This document shows positions 1 through 9,472 of a DNA stretch of 64,000 nt, piece by piece. Source of the stretch: Ceratopteris richardii (taxonomy: Eukaryota > Streptophyta > Polypodiopsida > Polypodiales > Pteridaceae); contig CM035428.1 of the NCBI GenBank assembly GCA_020310875.1, forward strand, positions 105,767,682 through 105,831,681, written 5' to 3'. How positions within the stretch are numbered: position 1 is the first letter of the stretch; every line of letters starts with the position of its first letter. Below the pieces are notes generated by a model that was given only the letters and a program-made list of their open reading frames with translations, was not told where the DNA came from and ran no database searches. The position numbers and the translations under genes were made by a program.

Positions 1-1
1 C

Positions 2-235
2 TATGCCTTGAATATCAAGATGTTGTTTCGTGGAACTACATATCAAGAAGACTACATGGTTAATCAGTTTCGAAGTGGCCTCAATCCTGAAATCAAAGAT
101 CTCTTGCTATCCATGCCTCAAACAAGTACCTAGGAGGATGTTATCAATCAGGAAGCTCAATGTGAGAATCATTTGTTCAAAGAAAGCCAAGTTAAAGAGC
201 CAAGTTGAAGAGCTAGAAGTGTTGAATAATCAAGA
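2..235 (+). pseudogene. Gag fragment of Ty3-1
   Basis: In the frame starting at base 2 a retrotransposon-gag-like peptide can be read. It contains 'MVNQFRSGLNPEIKDLL', which fits the central gag helix region of Ty3 elements. The frame meets TAG at 131-133 and further stops beyond about 205. The N-terminal part lies outside the window and no CCHC knuckle follows. It lies in a different frame from the chromodomain ORF downstream, so the two are not one protein now. Assignment rests on motif resemblance only. Confidence 0.55.
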
Positions 236-296
236 CAATGTTCCTCAAGAATCCGAATAAAGAATCTTTGAAGCCCAAGAAGTCATTACAACTTAT

Positions 297-737
297 ATGG
301 AGCATACATATTATGAAGATATCAAGAAGGTAAATGATAAGGAGGAGTTCATATTCAATCAAGGAGGTGTGCTTACTCAACACTCTCCATCAAAGATCTT
401 GGAAACACCACAACATTCCACTAGAAGCTCAAAGGATCTATTGCATAAAGAACCCAAGGAAGCTCAAGAGAGACAGAGTCCTTCACCACCCATCAAGATT
501 GAGGATCATGAAGAATTCCAGGTCATGCATGTATTAGATTCAAGGATCTCTCGAGGAAGATTGGAATGCTTTATTTATTGGAAAGCATATGACATCAGTG
601 ATCGTACCTGGGAACTTATAGCAAATCTTCAAAGAGCAAAATTCAAGGTTCGTGAATTCCATAAGAAGAATCCAATGAAACCCAAGCTAGAGAACATGGC
701 CGCTCCTCGTGGAACTCATCGCTTGAGGGAGAGGTGA
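297..737 (+). CDS. Chromodomain-containing ORF (C-terminal part of a chromovirus polyprotein)
   Basis: This 146-residue frame has a Ser/Pro/Glu-rich N-terminal half. Its chromodomain spans about residues 78-125 and contains 'FIYWKAYDISDRTWEL' and then 'FHKKNP'. In chromoviruses this domain sits at the C-terminus of integrase and steers integration to marked chromatin. One aromatic-cage position (YWKAY, usually VKWKGY) and the WE pair are visible. The stop TGA overlaps the first bases of the LTR at 735, a usual arrangement. No integrase precedes it, so the ATG at 297 may be an accident of the deletion. The domain type resembles Tcn1-like chromoviruses, which have been reported from non-seed plants and fungi; that placement is an inference. 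Confidence 0.65.
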   Translation: MEHTYYEDIKKVNDKEEFIFNQGGVLTQHSPSKILETPQHSTRSSKDLLHKEPKEAQERQSPSPPIKIEDHEEFQVMHVLDSRISRGRLECFIYWKAYDISDRTWELIANLQRAKFKVREFHKKNPMKPKLENMAAPRGTHRLRER

Positions 738-1445
738 TGTCATGGACACAAAGGAAATCATCTTGAACCTTAGATTCCATGTCACTTTCTATATCTCATG
801 ATTGGTTCAGAATTTGGAGAAACCAATGCGTCCATTCCATCCGGAATGTGCCAAAACCCCAAGATCGCCTGTCTATTTGCTCAATTCTGACACCCGGAGG
901 TCTTGTTTCCAGTTGATGATGTCATCCATGACATCATCAAATCGTAACCGCCCTTCAAAACCTATAAAAGGAGGGGTTGGCCACATTCATAATCAGTCTT
1001 GTCAATACCAGTCTTGGGAGTTCAAGGAGTCGTGACCTCCAAGTACTCTCCAAGTTCGTGTTCCAGTTCTTGTCTTGTTCCTTGATCTAGTCTTGCCTAG
1101 TCTAGTTCTTGGACATCCTATCTTTTCCTCTTGTAATCTCGTAGTACGAGATCTTGTCGAGTTCTTTCTTGTATCTAGTTCATCTCCCAGAAGGGAGTTC
1201 TTGTAATCCAGAGATCTTGTTCCATACTTACGATCCCGAGTTCTAGGATCTCCCGTATCATCTCTAGCTAAGTTATTTATACCTATAGTCCCAGGTTGTG
1301 GGACGTCTTGTATAAGCTACCTATTTCTGTACTATTTTCCCTAACTGGGTATTCTTGTAACCAGAAGTGTATTTCCAAAATTGTGTCTATTGTAGTCGAA
1401 GAGCACAATCGAGTGCTCCCCTGACAAGAGTTATCCAAACTTACA
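735..1445 (+). repeat. 3' LTR of Ty3-1
   Basis: It begins TGATGTCATG directly after the polypurine tract GAGGGAGAGG (725-734), which fixes the left end well. A TATA-like CCTATAAAAGG lies at 961-971, followed by a T-rich leader-like stretch. The right end is placed at the CA at 1444-1445 by the TG...CA rule and is less certain, because no second copy is in the window. Confidence 0.6.
961..971 (+). promoter_or_regulatory. TATA box of the Ty3-1 LTR
   Basis: CCTATAAAAGG lies about 226 bases into the LTR, the position expected for the U3 promoter of an LTR element. Transcription would start about 25-30 bases downstream. Confidence 0.5.
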
Positions 1446-1560
1446 AACTCAAGATAGAGAAGACAAACACATACACATTCGAGAAAACAACAAACAAAAG
1501 CAAGAGACTTAAGATCAATATAAGACATGAAAAATATGAACAAGAAAGAAAACCAATACA

Positions 1561-2661
<1,101 letters not shown>

Positions 2662-2666
2662 ACCTC

Positions 2667-3161
2667 TGTTGTATATTATTGAACAAGGCATTGTTAAAAT
2701 GTTAAATTATTAATGTATTAATATGTTTTTGATGTTTTTGATATAGCAGCTGAAGGTTCGTGAGGAGCGTGCAAGGCATGAAAGAGCGGACATCAATAAT
2801 CCGAATAATTATTATTTAGCTTGTAAATAAACCTGCGTAGAAGGTTCTATTGTTAGAAAAATAATGGTTAGAATAAGGGTCGTTGTAGACCGCAGTTTCT
2901 ATTATTCAAAGTAATGGCTTTTTGTAAAAGTTACCAACTTTTAGTTTCACACCTGCTTTTCGAAGCCGCCCTCATGTAACCACTATTTTCAACGTAATCA
3001 AAAGTCCTATAAATACATGCACTCTGTGGACTGTCGAAACAGAGTGCATGGGGAGATTGCACCCAATCTTGCGTTCAGTCTTGTCTCTTGTTGCCTCTAT
3101 TTTCTGTGTGTTTTTCTGCGTCTGTAATCTTTGTATGCGCGTGAGCAAGATCCTGACAACA
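2667..3161 (+). repeat. 5' LTR of Ty3-2 (495 bp)
   Basis: It starts TGTTG and ends CAACA, a perfect 5-bp terminal inverted repeat. It matches 8816-9310 at the same length with about nine differences. A TATA box lies at 3008-3015 and the primer site starts two bases after the end. Confidence 0.95.
3008..3015 (+). promoter_or_regulatory. TATA box of the Ty3-2 5' LTR
   Basis: TATAAATA occurs in both LTR copies about 340 bases from the LTR start. The sequence before it differs little between LTRs, which fits a conserved promoter. Confidence 0.6.
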
Positions 3162-3162
3162 G

Positions 3163-3174
3163 TGGTATCAAAGC
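3163..3174 (+). other. Primer binding site of Ty3-2 (tRNA-iMet)
   Basis: TGGTATCAAAGC lies two bases after the 5' LTR. It matches the 3' end complement of plant initiator Met-tRNA (TGGTATCAGAGC) at all but one position. Minus-strand DNA synthesis would start here. Confidence 0.85.
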
Positions 3175-3955
3175 TGTGCACGCGTCAATACAGAGGGCTA
3201 TGCACGCGTCAATACAGAGGGCTCTGTTCTCTGTTCGCGATTCTGAATTCCGATTCCATCTCCATCTCCATCTCCATCTCCATCTTCGGTTTCGGTCTTC
3301 GGTCTTCTGTCTTCTGTTTCTGTTTCTGTTTCTGTTCGGTTTCGGTCTTCTGTCTTCTGTTTCTGTTCCTGTTCCTGTTCCAGAACCTACGTCTTCTCCT
3401 TCGGCTTACTCCAAGGCGTCGACTAAGGCAAAGAACTTAGGCAATAACTTAGGCAATACATTGGCAACATTGGCACCCAAGGCTCCCTTGGCGACCGTTG
3501 GCAGCCGTTGGCTACGCGCGAGACAATTTTAATTTTTGAGTGGTAATAGAGAGGTTTAGAGTCCCTAAGGTAGGAGGATTTGAACCCACAACCTCCTACT
3601 TTCAAGGGAAGTACTTTGACCACTCCACCATCTCTTGGAGTTGTTATTCAAGTTCTCTTTCTTTGGTACTTGTGCAAAGCGCTCGCGGCGATGTCAAGGA
3701 TGGACCCAACAAAGAATTAAGTGTAACTTTCAATCCGTAGGTCGGATTGAGGCGTGTAATATACCGTTGGAAAGCTCTCGGAACGAACTTTCCAATGAGC
3801 TAGCTTGGAAGTGTGAATTCATTCAAAATCCTTGGGTGGCACTTGATTGAGTGTTCAAGATACCAAGCAAGGTTGAGAACACGGGATCGAGACACCAAGG
3901 TTTCAAACAAGAAGGTTCAATACACCAAGGTTGAGAGCAAGGGTCCAAGAGCACC
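3175..3955 (+). other. Untranslated leader of Ty3-2
   Basis: About 780 bases separate the primer site from gag. The leader holds a duplicated CACGCGTCAATACAGAGGGCT unit (first copy near 3179, the second at once after it), a run of CCATCT hexamers (about 3256-3285) and TTTCTG/CTTCTG repeats (about 3300-3370). Further on it contains an antisense tRNA-like stretch (about 3565-3637). No long reading frame related to gag is present. Confidence 0.7.
3565..3637 (-). other. tRNA-like relic in the Ty3-2 leader
   Basis: Read on the minus strand, this segment has an A-box TGGTGGAGTGG (3620-3630) and a B-box GTTCAAATC (3577-3585). The spacing is that of tRNA positions 8 and 53. A T-arm with loop TTCAAAT and an anticodon arm with loop CTTGAAA stand at the right positions, reading anticodon TGA (Ser) or, one base over, GAA (Phe). 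The acceptor ends do not pair by eye, so it is probably not a functional tRNA gene. It could be a captured tRNA fragment or a SINE head. Confidence 0.45.
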
Positions 3956-6715
3956 ATGGAGGATTACAGTAATTCACCCCTACCTGCGGCAACACTTGAA
4001 CAACAACTAGAGCTCTTGCGGCATGAGCTTCAAGGAGCTCAGAACGAGATCCGACAACGTGATGAAATCCTCCAAAGGATTCAAGCTGAGGAAGACAACC
4101 TTACGAGAGTAGTAAAAGCTATTGTGTCTTCCCAATCTGCTGTTACTCATTCAAAGATTGGTAATAGAAACTACCAGTTTCTACGATTTGATGGCCGAAA
4201 GGATGGGCCTTTAGTACTTTCTTGGTTGTCTCAGTTTGATGATTTTTATACCGATGAAATGTATGCTAAAAGTGAAAAAGTTAAATTTGCCACTAACTAT
4301 TTAGTAGGTAAAGCACAACTCTGGTGGAATGTCCTGCGGCACAGTACGGAGCGTCCAACAACTTGGAAGGCTTTTCAAGAAAACGTGAAGGATTCATTTC
4401 TTCCTCCTCAATACCATTTGCATGTTCGACGTGCATGGACGACCCTTACATGGAAGGAGGGTGATACGGTTGCTACCTACACAGAGCGGTTCTGGCAAAA
4501 TTTACTACTTGTACGAATGCTTGAAGATGTATCAGAGGATATCTTGCAGCAGAAATACAAAGATGGTTTGGAAGTGGGTATCCAAGCTAAGCTTCACACC
4601 CTACGACCTACAACCCTCAACGAGGCTATATCTTTTGCTTATGATGCAGAAAAAGAATTCCAGTCCATAACCAAGTCACTCCGTCTACAACAACCACGTC
4701 CACGACCATTTCCTGTTAAATCTTCATTTCCTATGAAGCGTAATTTTAATGCCCCATCTTACCCTAGTTTTCCTCGACCTCTACAATCCAATTACTCAAC
4801 TTCACCCGTTGCTTCATCTCTCCAACCAACCAAACCACCTACCCTTCAAACTTCAGCAGTGAATGCCCAACAGAAGCGACCACGAATCACTTGCTGGAAT
4901 TGTGGTAAACCTGGACATACAAAAATAAGGTGCAGATTGCAACCTCTTCATATGAAACAGGCTACAGCTCGATTGCATAACATGGAGGTCTATAATGAAG
5001 AAATTCCTCCTGTTTGGACAGAGGAATCACTGGAGAAGGATTTAAGTACCTTGAGTAACGATATCTCTCTACACTCTCTTCTTTGCATGCAGGGTACAAT
5101 AAATAACAAACTAGTTAAAATTCTACATGACGATGGTAGTTCACATGACTTCATTTCACATTTATTAGTACAAGAACTTAAATTACAAACGTTTCCTTCT
5201 TTGTATAAAGTGAAAGCTGCATTTCAAGATAGTCGTTATAATGTAACACGAGAAGTGCAAGATGTTACGATTAGCATAGGCCCTTATGTTGATTCACGAA
5301 CATTTTTAATTGCACCTTTGCAATCTTATGATGTTATACTAAGTATTCCTTTTCGTCACCATTATAACCCACGTATTGACTACCATACTCATACCTTTAA
5401 GTTTATTTTCAAAGGTCAACTCATTACTTTGTCTGCACGGCATGATTTCCAGCCATTTCCATTGATTAGTCACACTCAAGTAAAGCGTGCATTTAGGAAA
5501 GGATTCAACTCATGCATTGTTTTTGTCAATGTCATCAATGATTATATTCATACACTTTCAGATGCATATAAACCTTTCATGAGTACTTATAAGGATTGTT
5601 TTATGCCTGAATATCCCTCTGAACTACCACCATCTCGAGGATCCTTTGACCATAGCATAGACTTAGTCCCTGGTAGTTCTCCTTCTCATAAAGCACCTTA
5701 TAGACATGGCCCACTACATCAAAAGGAAATAGAAAATCAAGTAAAAGACCTACTACAAAAAGGACTTATAAGGCCTAGTTCTTCCCCATTTGGAGCACCA
5801 GTTCTCTTAGTAGAGAAGAAGAATAAAACTTATCGAATGTGCATTGATTATAGAGCCCTTAACAAGATCACGATCAAGAATAGATACCCTATTCCTCGAA
5901 TAGATGATCTCTTAGATAAGTTACGAGGAGCTCGTGTCTTTAGTAAAATTGATCTTAAATCGGGTTACCATCAGATTCGTATGACACAAAGTGATATTTT
6001 TAAGACTACATTTAGAACTCAAAATGGCCATTATGAATTTATGGTAATGCCCTTTGGACTTACTAATGCCCCTACTACATTTGCGCGAATGATGAACAAT
6101 ATTTTTCTTGATTACCAAGCTTTTGTTCTTGTATTCTTTGATGACATACTTGTTTACAGTAAGAATGATAGTGAACATGAAAAGCATCTTGAAACAGTTT
6201 TTCATTTGTTACGAGAAAACACATTTTATGCTAATCCGGAAAAGAGTTATTTCTTTCTGCGTAAGCTAGAATATTTAGGACATATTATTTCAAGTGAAGG
6301 TGTGCATGTGGATCCGAAAAAGATTAGAGTTATCATAGAATGGCCTACACCACAATCAGTCAATGATGTTCGTTCTTTTCTTGGGTTGGCTAGTTTCTAT
6401 AGGAAGTTTGTTCGAAATTTTTCTTATTTAGCATTGCCTCTTACTTTGTTGTTGAAAAAGAAAATAAAATTTGCATGGGGATTTACCCAACAACAGTCCT
6501 TTGACAAACTTAAACATGCACTTTCACATCCACCTGTTTTACAATTACCTGATTTCTCACAACCCTTTCATGTTGTTACTGATGCTAGCGGTTCAGGAAT
6601 AGGTGCTGTTCTGATGCAAAATGACCATCCCATTGCATTTGAGAGTAGAAAGCTTAAACCCTCAGAGCAGAATTATAGTACGTATGATAAAGAACTGTTA
6701 GCAAAGAACTGTTAG
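3956..6715 (+). CDS. Ty3-2 gag-protease-RT-RNase H polyprotein (truncated by frameshift)
   Basis: This 919-residue fused Gag-Pol starts at the ATG at 3956. Domains in order: a coiled N-terminus (about 10-55); the gag core (about 60-235, with 'FDGRKDGPLVLSWLSQFDD' and 'AQLWW'); a basic Pro-rich linker; a CCHC knuckle C313-x2-C-x4-H-x4-C326; protease around D392; reverse transcriptase (about 600-790, active-site Phe-Phe-Asp-Asp at 727-730, 'MPFGLTNAP' before it); and the start of RNase H ('TDASGSGIGAVLM'). The protease triad reads Asp-Asp-Gly where Asp-Ser/Thr-Gly is usual. The frame ends early because AAAGAACTGTTAGC (6689-6702) is tandemly repeated at 6703-6716, which shifts the frame into TAG at 6713. 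Confidence 0.92.
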   Translation: MEDYSNSPLPAATLEQQLELLRHELQGAQNEIRQRDEILQRIQAEEDNLTRVVKAIVSSQSAVTHSKIGNRNYQFLRFDGRKDGPLVLSWLSQFDDFYTDEMYAKSEKVKFATNYLVGKAQLWWNVLRHSTERPTTWKAFQENVKDSFLPPQYHLHVRRAWTTLTWKEGDTVATYTERFWQNLLLVRMLEDVSEDILQQKYKDGLEVGIQAKLHTLRPTTLNEAISFAYDAEKEFQSITKSLRLQQPRPRPFPVKSSFPMKRNFNAPSYPSFPRPLQSNYSTSPVASSLQPTKPPTLQTSAVNAQQKRPRITCWNCGKPGHTKIRCRLQPLHMKQATARLHNMEVYNEEIPPVWTEESLEKDLSTLSNDISLHSLLCMQGTINNKLVKILHDDGSSHDFISHLLVQELKLQTFPSLYKVKAAFQDSRYNVTREVQDVTISIGPYVDSRTFLIAPLQSYDVILSIPFRHHYNPRIDYHTHTFKFIFKGQLITLSARHDFQPFPLISHTQVKRAFRKGFNSCIVFVNVINDYIHTLSDAYKPFMSTYKDCFMPEYPSELPPSRGSFDHSIDLVPGSSPSHKAPYRHGPLHQKEIENQVKDLLQKGLIRPSSSPFGAPVLLVEKKNKTYRMCIDYRALNKITIKNRYPIPRIDDLLDKLRGARVFSKIDLKSGYHQIRMTQSDIFKTTFRTQNGHYEFMVMPFGLTNAPTTFARMMNNIFLDYQAFVLVFFDDILVYSKNDSEHEKHLETVFHLLRENTFYANPEKSYFFLRKLEYLGHIISSEGVHVDPKKIRVIIEWPTPQSVNDVRSFLGLASFYRKFVRNFSYLALPLTLLLKKKIKFAWGFTQQQSFDKLKHALSHPPVLQLPDFSQPFHVVTDASGSGIGAVLMQNDHPIAFESRKLKPSEQNYSTYDKELLAKNC

Positions 6716-6716
6716 C

Positions 6717-7722
6717 AGTTGTGCATGCTTTGCGAATTTGGAAACACTATCTTATGGGCTCTGAAGTATTAATCAAAACCGATCAGAAGGCTATTAAGCA
6801 TTTATTAAGTCAGCCCTTAATCTCTAATAGGCATCTTAAATGGGCATCATTCATTCAAAATTTCCAACCCATGATACAATATCAACCTGATAAAGCTAAT
6901 GTCGTAGATGATGCTCTTAGCCGTTTTCCTTCGCATTCTGTTGTTTTGAATAATATTTCTGCCATCCAAATTCATTCTTTTCAAGAAATGGTTTCCACTT
7001 ATGCATCTGATTTGTATTTTTCACGTGCATGGAATGACTTCAACAATGTTGCATCTTTATCTGATGAACATTATACATTTCATAATGGTTTTCTCTATTT
7101 TCAACATAGATTGTGCATAACCCAAGCTTTTAAAGATTTTGTCCTTAAAGAAATGCATGAACCATCTTACATGGGTCATAGAGGCATACAAAGCACTATT
7201 TCTGCTTGCAAAGATTTCTTCTTTTGGCCACATATGAAAAAAGACATTGCACATTATGTTTCTCAATGCATTGTATTTCAGCGTGTCAAACGTCATCATG
7301 GTAAACCATTTGGATTATTAATACCACTTCCTATTCCAAATGAACCATGGGAACAAATCTCTATGGATTTTATCACAGGTCTTCCTACCTCTTCATCACA
7401 TAATGATATGATTTGGACAATAGTTGATAGGTTTAGTAAATATGCATATTTCATTCCATGTAGAAAAACTTTGACTGCACCTCAAGCTACAAAATTATTC
7501 ATTAAATGCATTTTTCCACATCATGGATTTCCTAAAGTAATGTTATCTGATCGTGATGTTAGGTTTTGTAATCATTTTTGGGTTGCCTTATTTCAACATT
7601 TTGGTTCTAAAATAGATTTTAGCTCTGCATTTCATCCTGAAAGTAATGGACAGAGTGAGGCTACAAATAGTACTATTCTTGATTTATTGCGTTGTTATTC
7701 ATTAGATAATCCTAATAACTAG
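6717..7722 (+). pseudogene. Ty3-2 RNase H C-terminus and integrase core
   Basis: This is the continuation of pol after the 14-bp duplication. It first gives the end of RNase H ('DQKAIKHLL', 'DKANVVDDALSR'), then the integrase zinc domain and catalytic core. The zinc motif has both His and the first Cys, but the second Cys is Phe (CIVF, usually CxxC). The core keeps the DDE residues in 'SMDFITG', 'LSDRDVRF' and 'NGQSEATN'. The frame ends at TAG (7720-7722), where the family has a conserved Trp (TGG), so a single G-to-A change explains the stop. Without the duplication and this stop it would be fused to the upstream polyprotein. Confidence 0.9.
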
Positions 7723-8421
7723 GATGACAAGTTGCCCTTGCTTCAATTTGCTTACAATAACACTTCACACACCACTACTGGTCGTTCCCCTTTTGAAATA
7801 GTTTTTGGTAAAAAGCTTCCTACTCCCATGTCCCTCACCCAAACCGACATTCCGATGGCTTATTCTATTGCTCAAGATCACGTTTCTATACTTCATGATG
7901 TTCACGAGCACATTAGGAAAAGTCAAGAGCGATATACACGTATTCTCAATACTAAACGATTAGCCAAAGAATTCAAGGAAAATGATTTTGTATGGTTGCG
8001 CATAATTAAAAGACGTCTCAAAAATATTTTGTAGCATCCTAAAATTAAACTTGCACCACGCTATTATGGACCGTTTCGCATTATAGAAAAAATTAATGAT
8101 AATTCATTTCGATTAGATATTCCATCCCATTGGACTATACATAATTCTTTTCATATTAGTTTACTTAAACCCTTTAAAGGAACTTTACCACTTGCTCCAC
8201 TTCTTGATGACCCTCCTTTAATTGAAGAACAATCTGAAATCTTAGTTCCTGAGAAAATCATTGATCATGATGTCACTACTACACGCGCAGGTACTCAATA
8301 TCACCGATATTTGGTTAAGTACAAAAATCACTCTATTGAAGAATGTCAATGGATACATAAAACACAATTAACACCTCATTATGACCACTTAATTTCTGCA
8401 TATCATACGCAAACACATTAA
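7723..8421 (+). pseudogene. Ty3-2 integrase C-terminus and chromodomain
   Basis: The same frame continues past the TAG at 7720 with 'LLQFAYNNTSHTTTGRSPF', a typical integrase C-terminal motif. It is stopped again by TAG at 8032-8034 and then gives 'LAPRYYGPFRIIEKI' (GPF/Y-like module). A chromodomain-like end follows at about 8235-8400 ('YLVKYKNHSIEECQW'), with the terminal TAA at 8419-8421. Only the two TAG codons break an otherwise well-preserved sequence. Confidence 0.85.
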
Positions 8422-8815
8422 TGTAACAGCTCCATGAACATTTCCCTGCATGTATTTTTACATGGCACATGCCTATTTTCTTTATTCAGTGATGAAACAT
8501 GTGACTGACCATCCATGTTTATTATTTTATCAACTGAGGTCAGTTGCTTGTTCAACTGAGGGGCATGTTATACCTTATGGAAAATGTTGAACAATGCATT
8601 GTTGGATTGCAATATGGAATAGCCAATGCATTGTTGGATTGAAATATGGAATAGCCAATGCATTGTTGGATTGAAATATGGAATAGCCAATGCATTGTTG
8701 GATTATAACAGTAACATGGAATATGTTGAACAATAATATTGTTATTGTTAGAGTGTTAACTTATTTTATCAACTGAGGTCAGTTGACAAGTCACTTACTT
8801 GTCAACTGAGAGACA
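8422..8815 (+). other. 3' untranslated part of Ty3-2 with duplicated purine tract
   Basis: A phrase containing ATTTTATCAACTGAGGTCAG occurs twice (from about 8523 and 8762). Each copy is followed by a purine-rich CAACTGAGRGRCA and then TGTT. The second TGTT (8816) is the 3' LTR start. The first (8566) starts a sequence that only loosely resembles the LTR start. Between them lies a 32-bp tandem repeat (8592-8705). Confidence 0.7.
8592..8705 (+). repeat. 32-bp tandem repeat, about 3.5 copies
   Basis: Units start at 8592, 8624, 8656 and 8688. They begin CAATGCATTGTTGGATTG and end AATATGGAATAGC, and the copies are nearly identical. Confidence 0.9.
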
Positions 8816-9310
8816 TGTTGTATATTATTGAACAAGGCATTGTTAAAATGTTAAATTATTAATGTATTAATATGTTTTTGATGTTTTTGATATAGCAGCT
8901 CAAGGTTCGTGAGGAGCTTGCAAGGTGTGAAAGGGCGGACATCAATAATCCGAATAATTATTATTTAGCTTGTAAATAAACCTGCGTAGAAGGTTCTATT
9001 GTTAGAAAAATAATGGTTAGAATAAGGGTCGTTGTAGACCGCAGTTTCTATTATTCAAAGTAATGGCTTTCTGTAAAAGTTACCAACTTTTAGTTTCACG
9101 CCTGCTTTTCGAAGCCGCCCTCATGTAACCACTATTTTCGACGTAATCAAAAGTCCTATAAATACATGCACTTTGTGGACTGTCGAAACAGAGTGCATGG
9201 GGAGATTGCACCCAATCTTGCGTTCAGTCTTGTCTCTTGTTGCCTCTATTTTCTGTGTGTTTTTCTGCGTCTGTAATCTTTGTATGCGCGTGAGCAAGAT
9301 CCTGACAACA
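8816..9310 (+). repeat. 3' LTR of Ty3-2 (495 bp)
   Basis: Same length as 2667-3161, starting TGTTG and ending CAACA, followed at once by the target duplication ACCTC (9311-9315). The differences from the 5' LTR are scattered single-base changes. Confidence 0.95.
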
Positions 9311-9472
9311 ACCTCAGCATTCCCTATGTCCTCTGCCAAGAATTGCACCTAGTAAAGTATCTATAAGCGCTTTCATACAGAGCGCATGAGGTTGTTAGAA
9401 CACCGTTTACAACGACTATTCATGAATATAGAAATGAAAATGAATAGATAAGATGATGGGCACATGACTTAC

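Larger units (their letters stand above)
1..1445 (+). mobile_element. Ty3-1: 3' part of a Ty3/gypsy chromovirus, polymerase region missing
   Basis: The window opens inside an LTR retrotransposon on the plus strand. A gag-like stretch (2-235) is followed within about 60 bases by a chromodomain reading frame (297-737), a purine-rich tract (GAGGGAGAGG, 725-734) and a sequence starting TG and ending CA that behaves as a 3' LTR (735-1445). Protease, reverse transcriptase, RNase H and integrase, which should lie between gag and the chromodomain, are absent. The 5' LTR would lie left of the window. The element is either a deletion derivative or a non-autonomous form. Confidence 0.75.
2667..9310 (+). 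mobile_element. Ty3-2: nearly complete Ty3/gypsy chromodomain retrotransposon
   Basis: The element is 6,644 bp with all landmarks: 495-bp LTRs at both ends, tRNA-Met primer site, fused gag-pol, chromodomain, purine-rich tract and 3' LTR. The 5-bp target duplication ACCTC is exact (2662-2666 and 9311-9315). By eye the two LTRs differ at about nine positions (about 98% identity), so the insertion is fairly recent. The pol frame carries a 14-bp tandem duplication and two TAG stops, and integrase has lost a zinc ligand, so the copy is probably defective. Domain order gag-PR-RT-RH-IN-chromo is that of Ty3/gypsy chromoviruses. Confidence 0.95.

Noticed and set aside
3565..3637. A functional tRNA-Ser gene
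   Set aside because: The acceptor stem does not pair by eye and the long variable arm of Ser tRNAs is absent. Kept only as a tRNA-like relic.
8592..8705. CRISPR-like array
   Set aside because: The 32-bp units are directly adjacent without spacers, inside a plant retrotransposon.
9121..9348. 75-residue minus-strand frame across the end of the Ty3-2 LTR
   Set aside because: It is mostly antisense LTR, and the same antisense frame occurs in the 5' LTR (2972-3181). Only 9311-9348 may be old host sequence.
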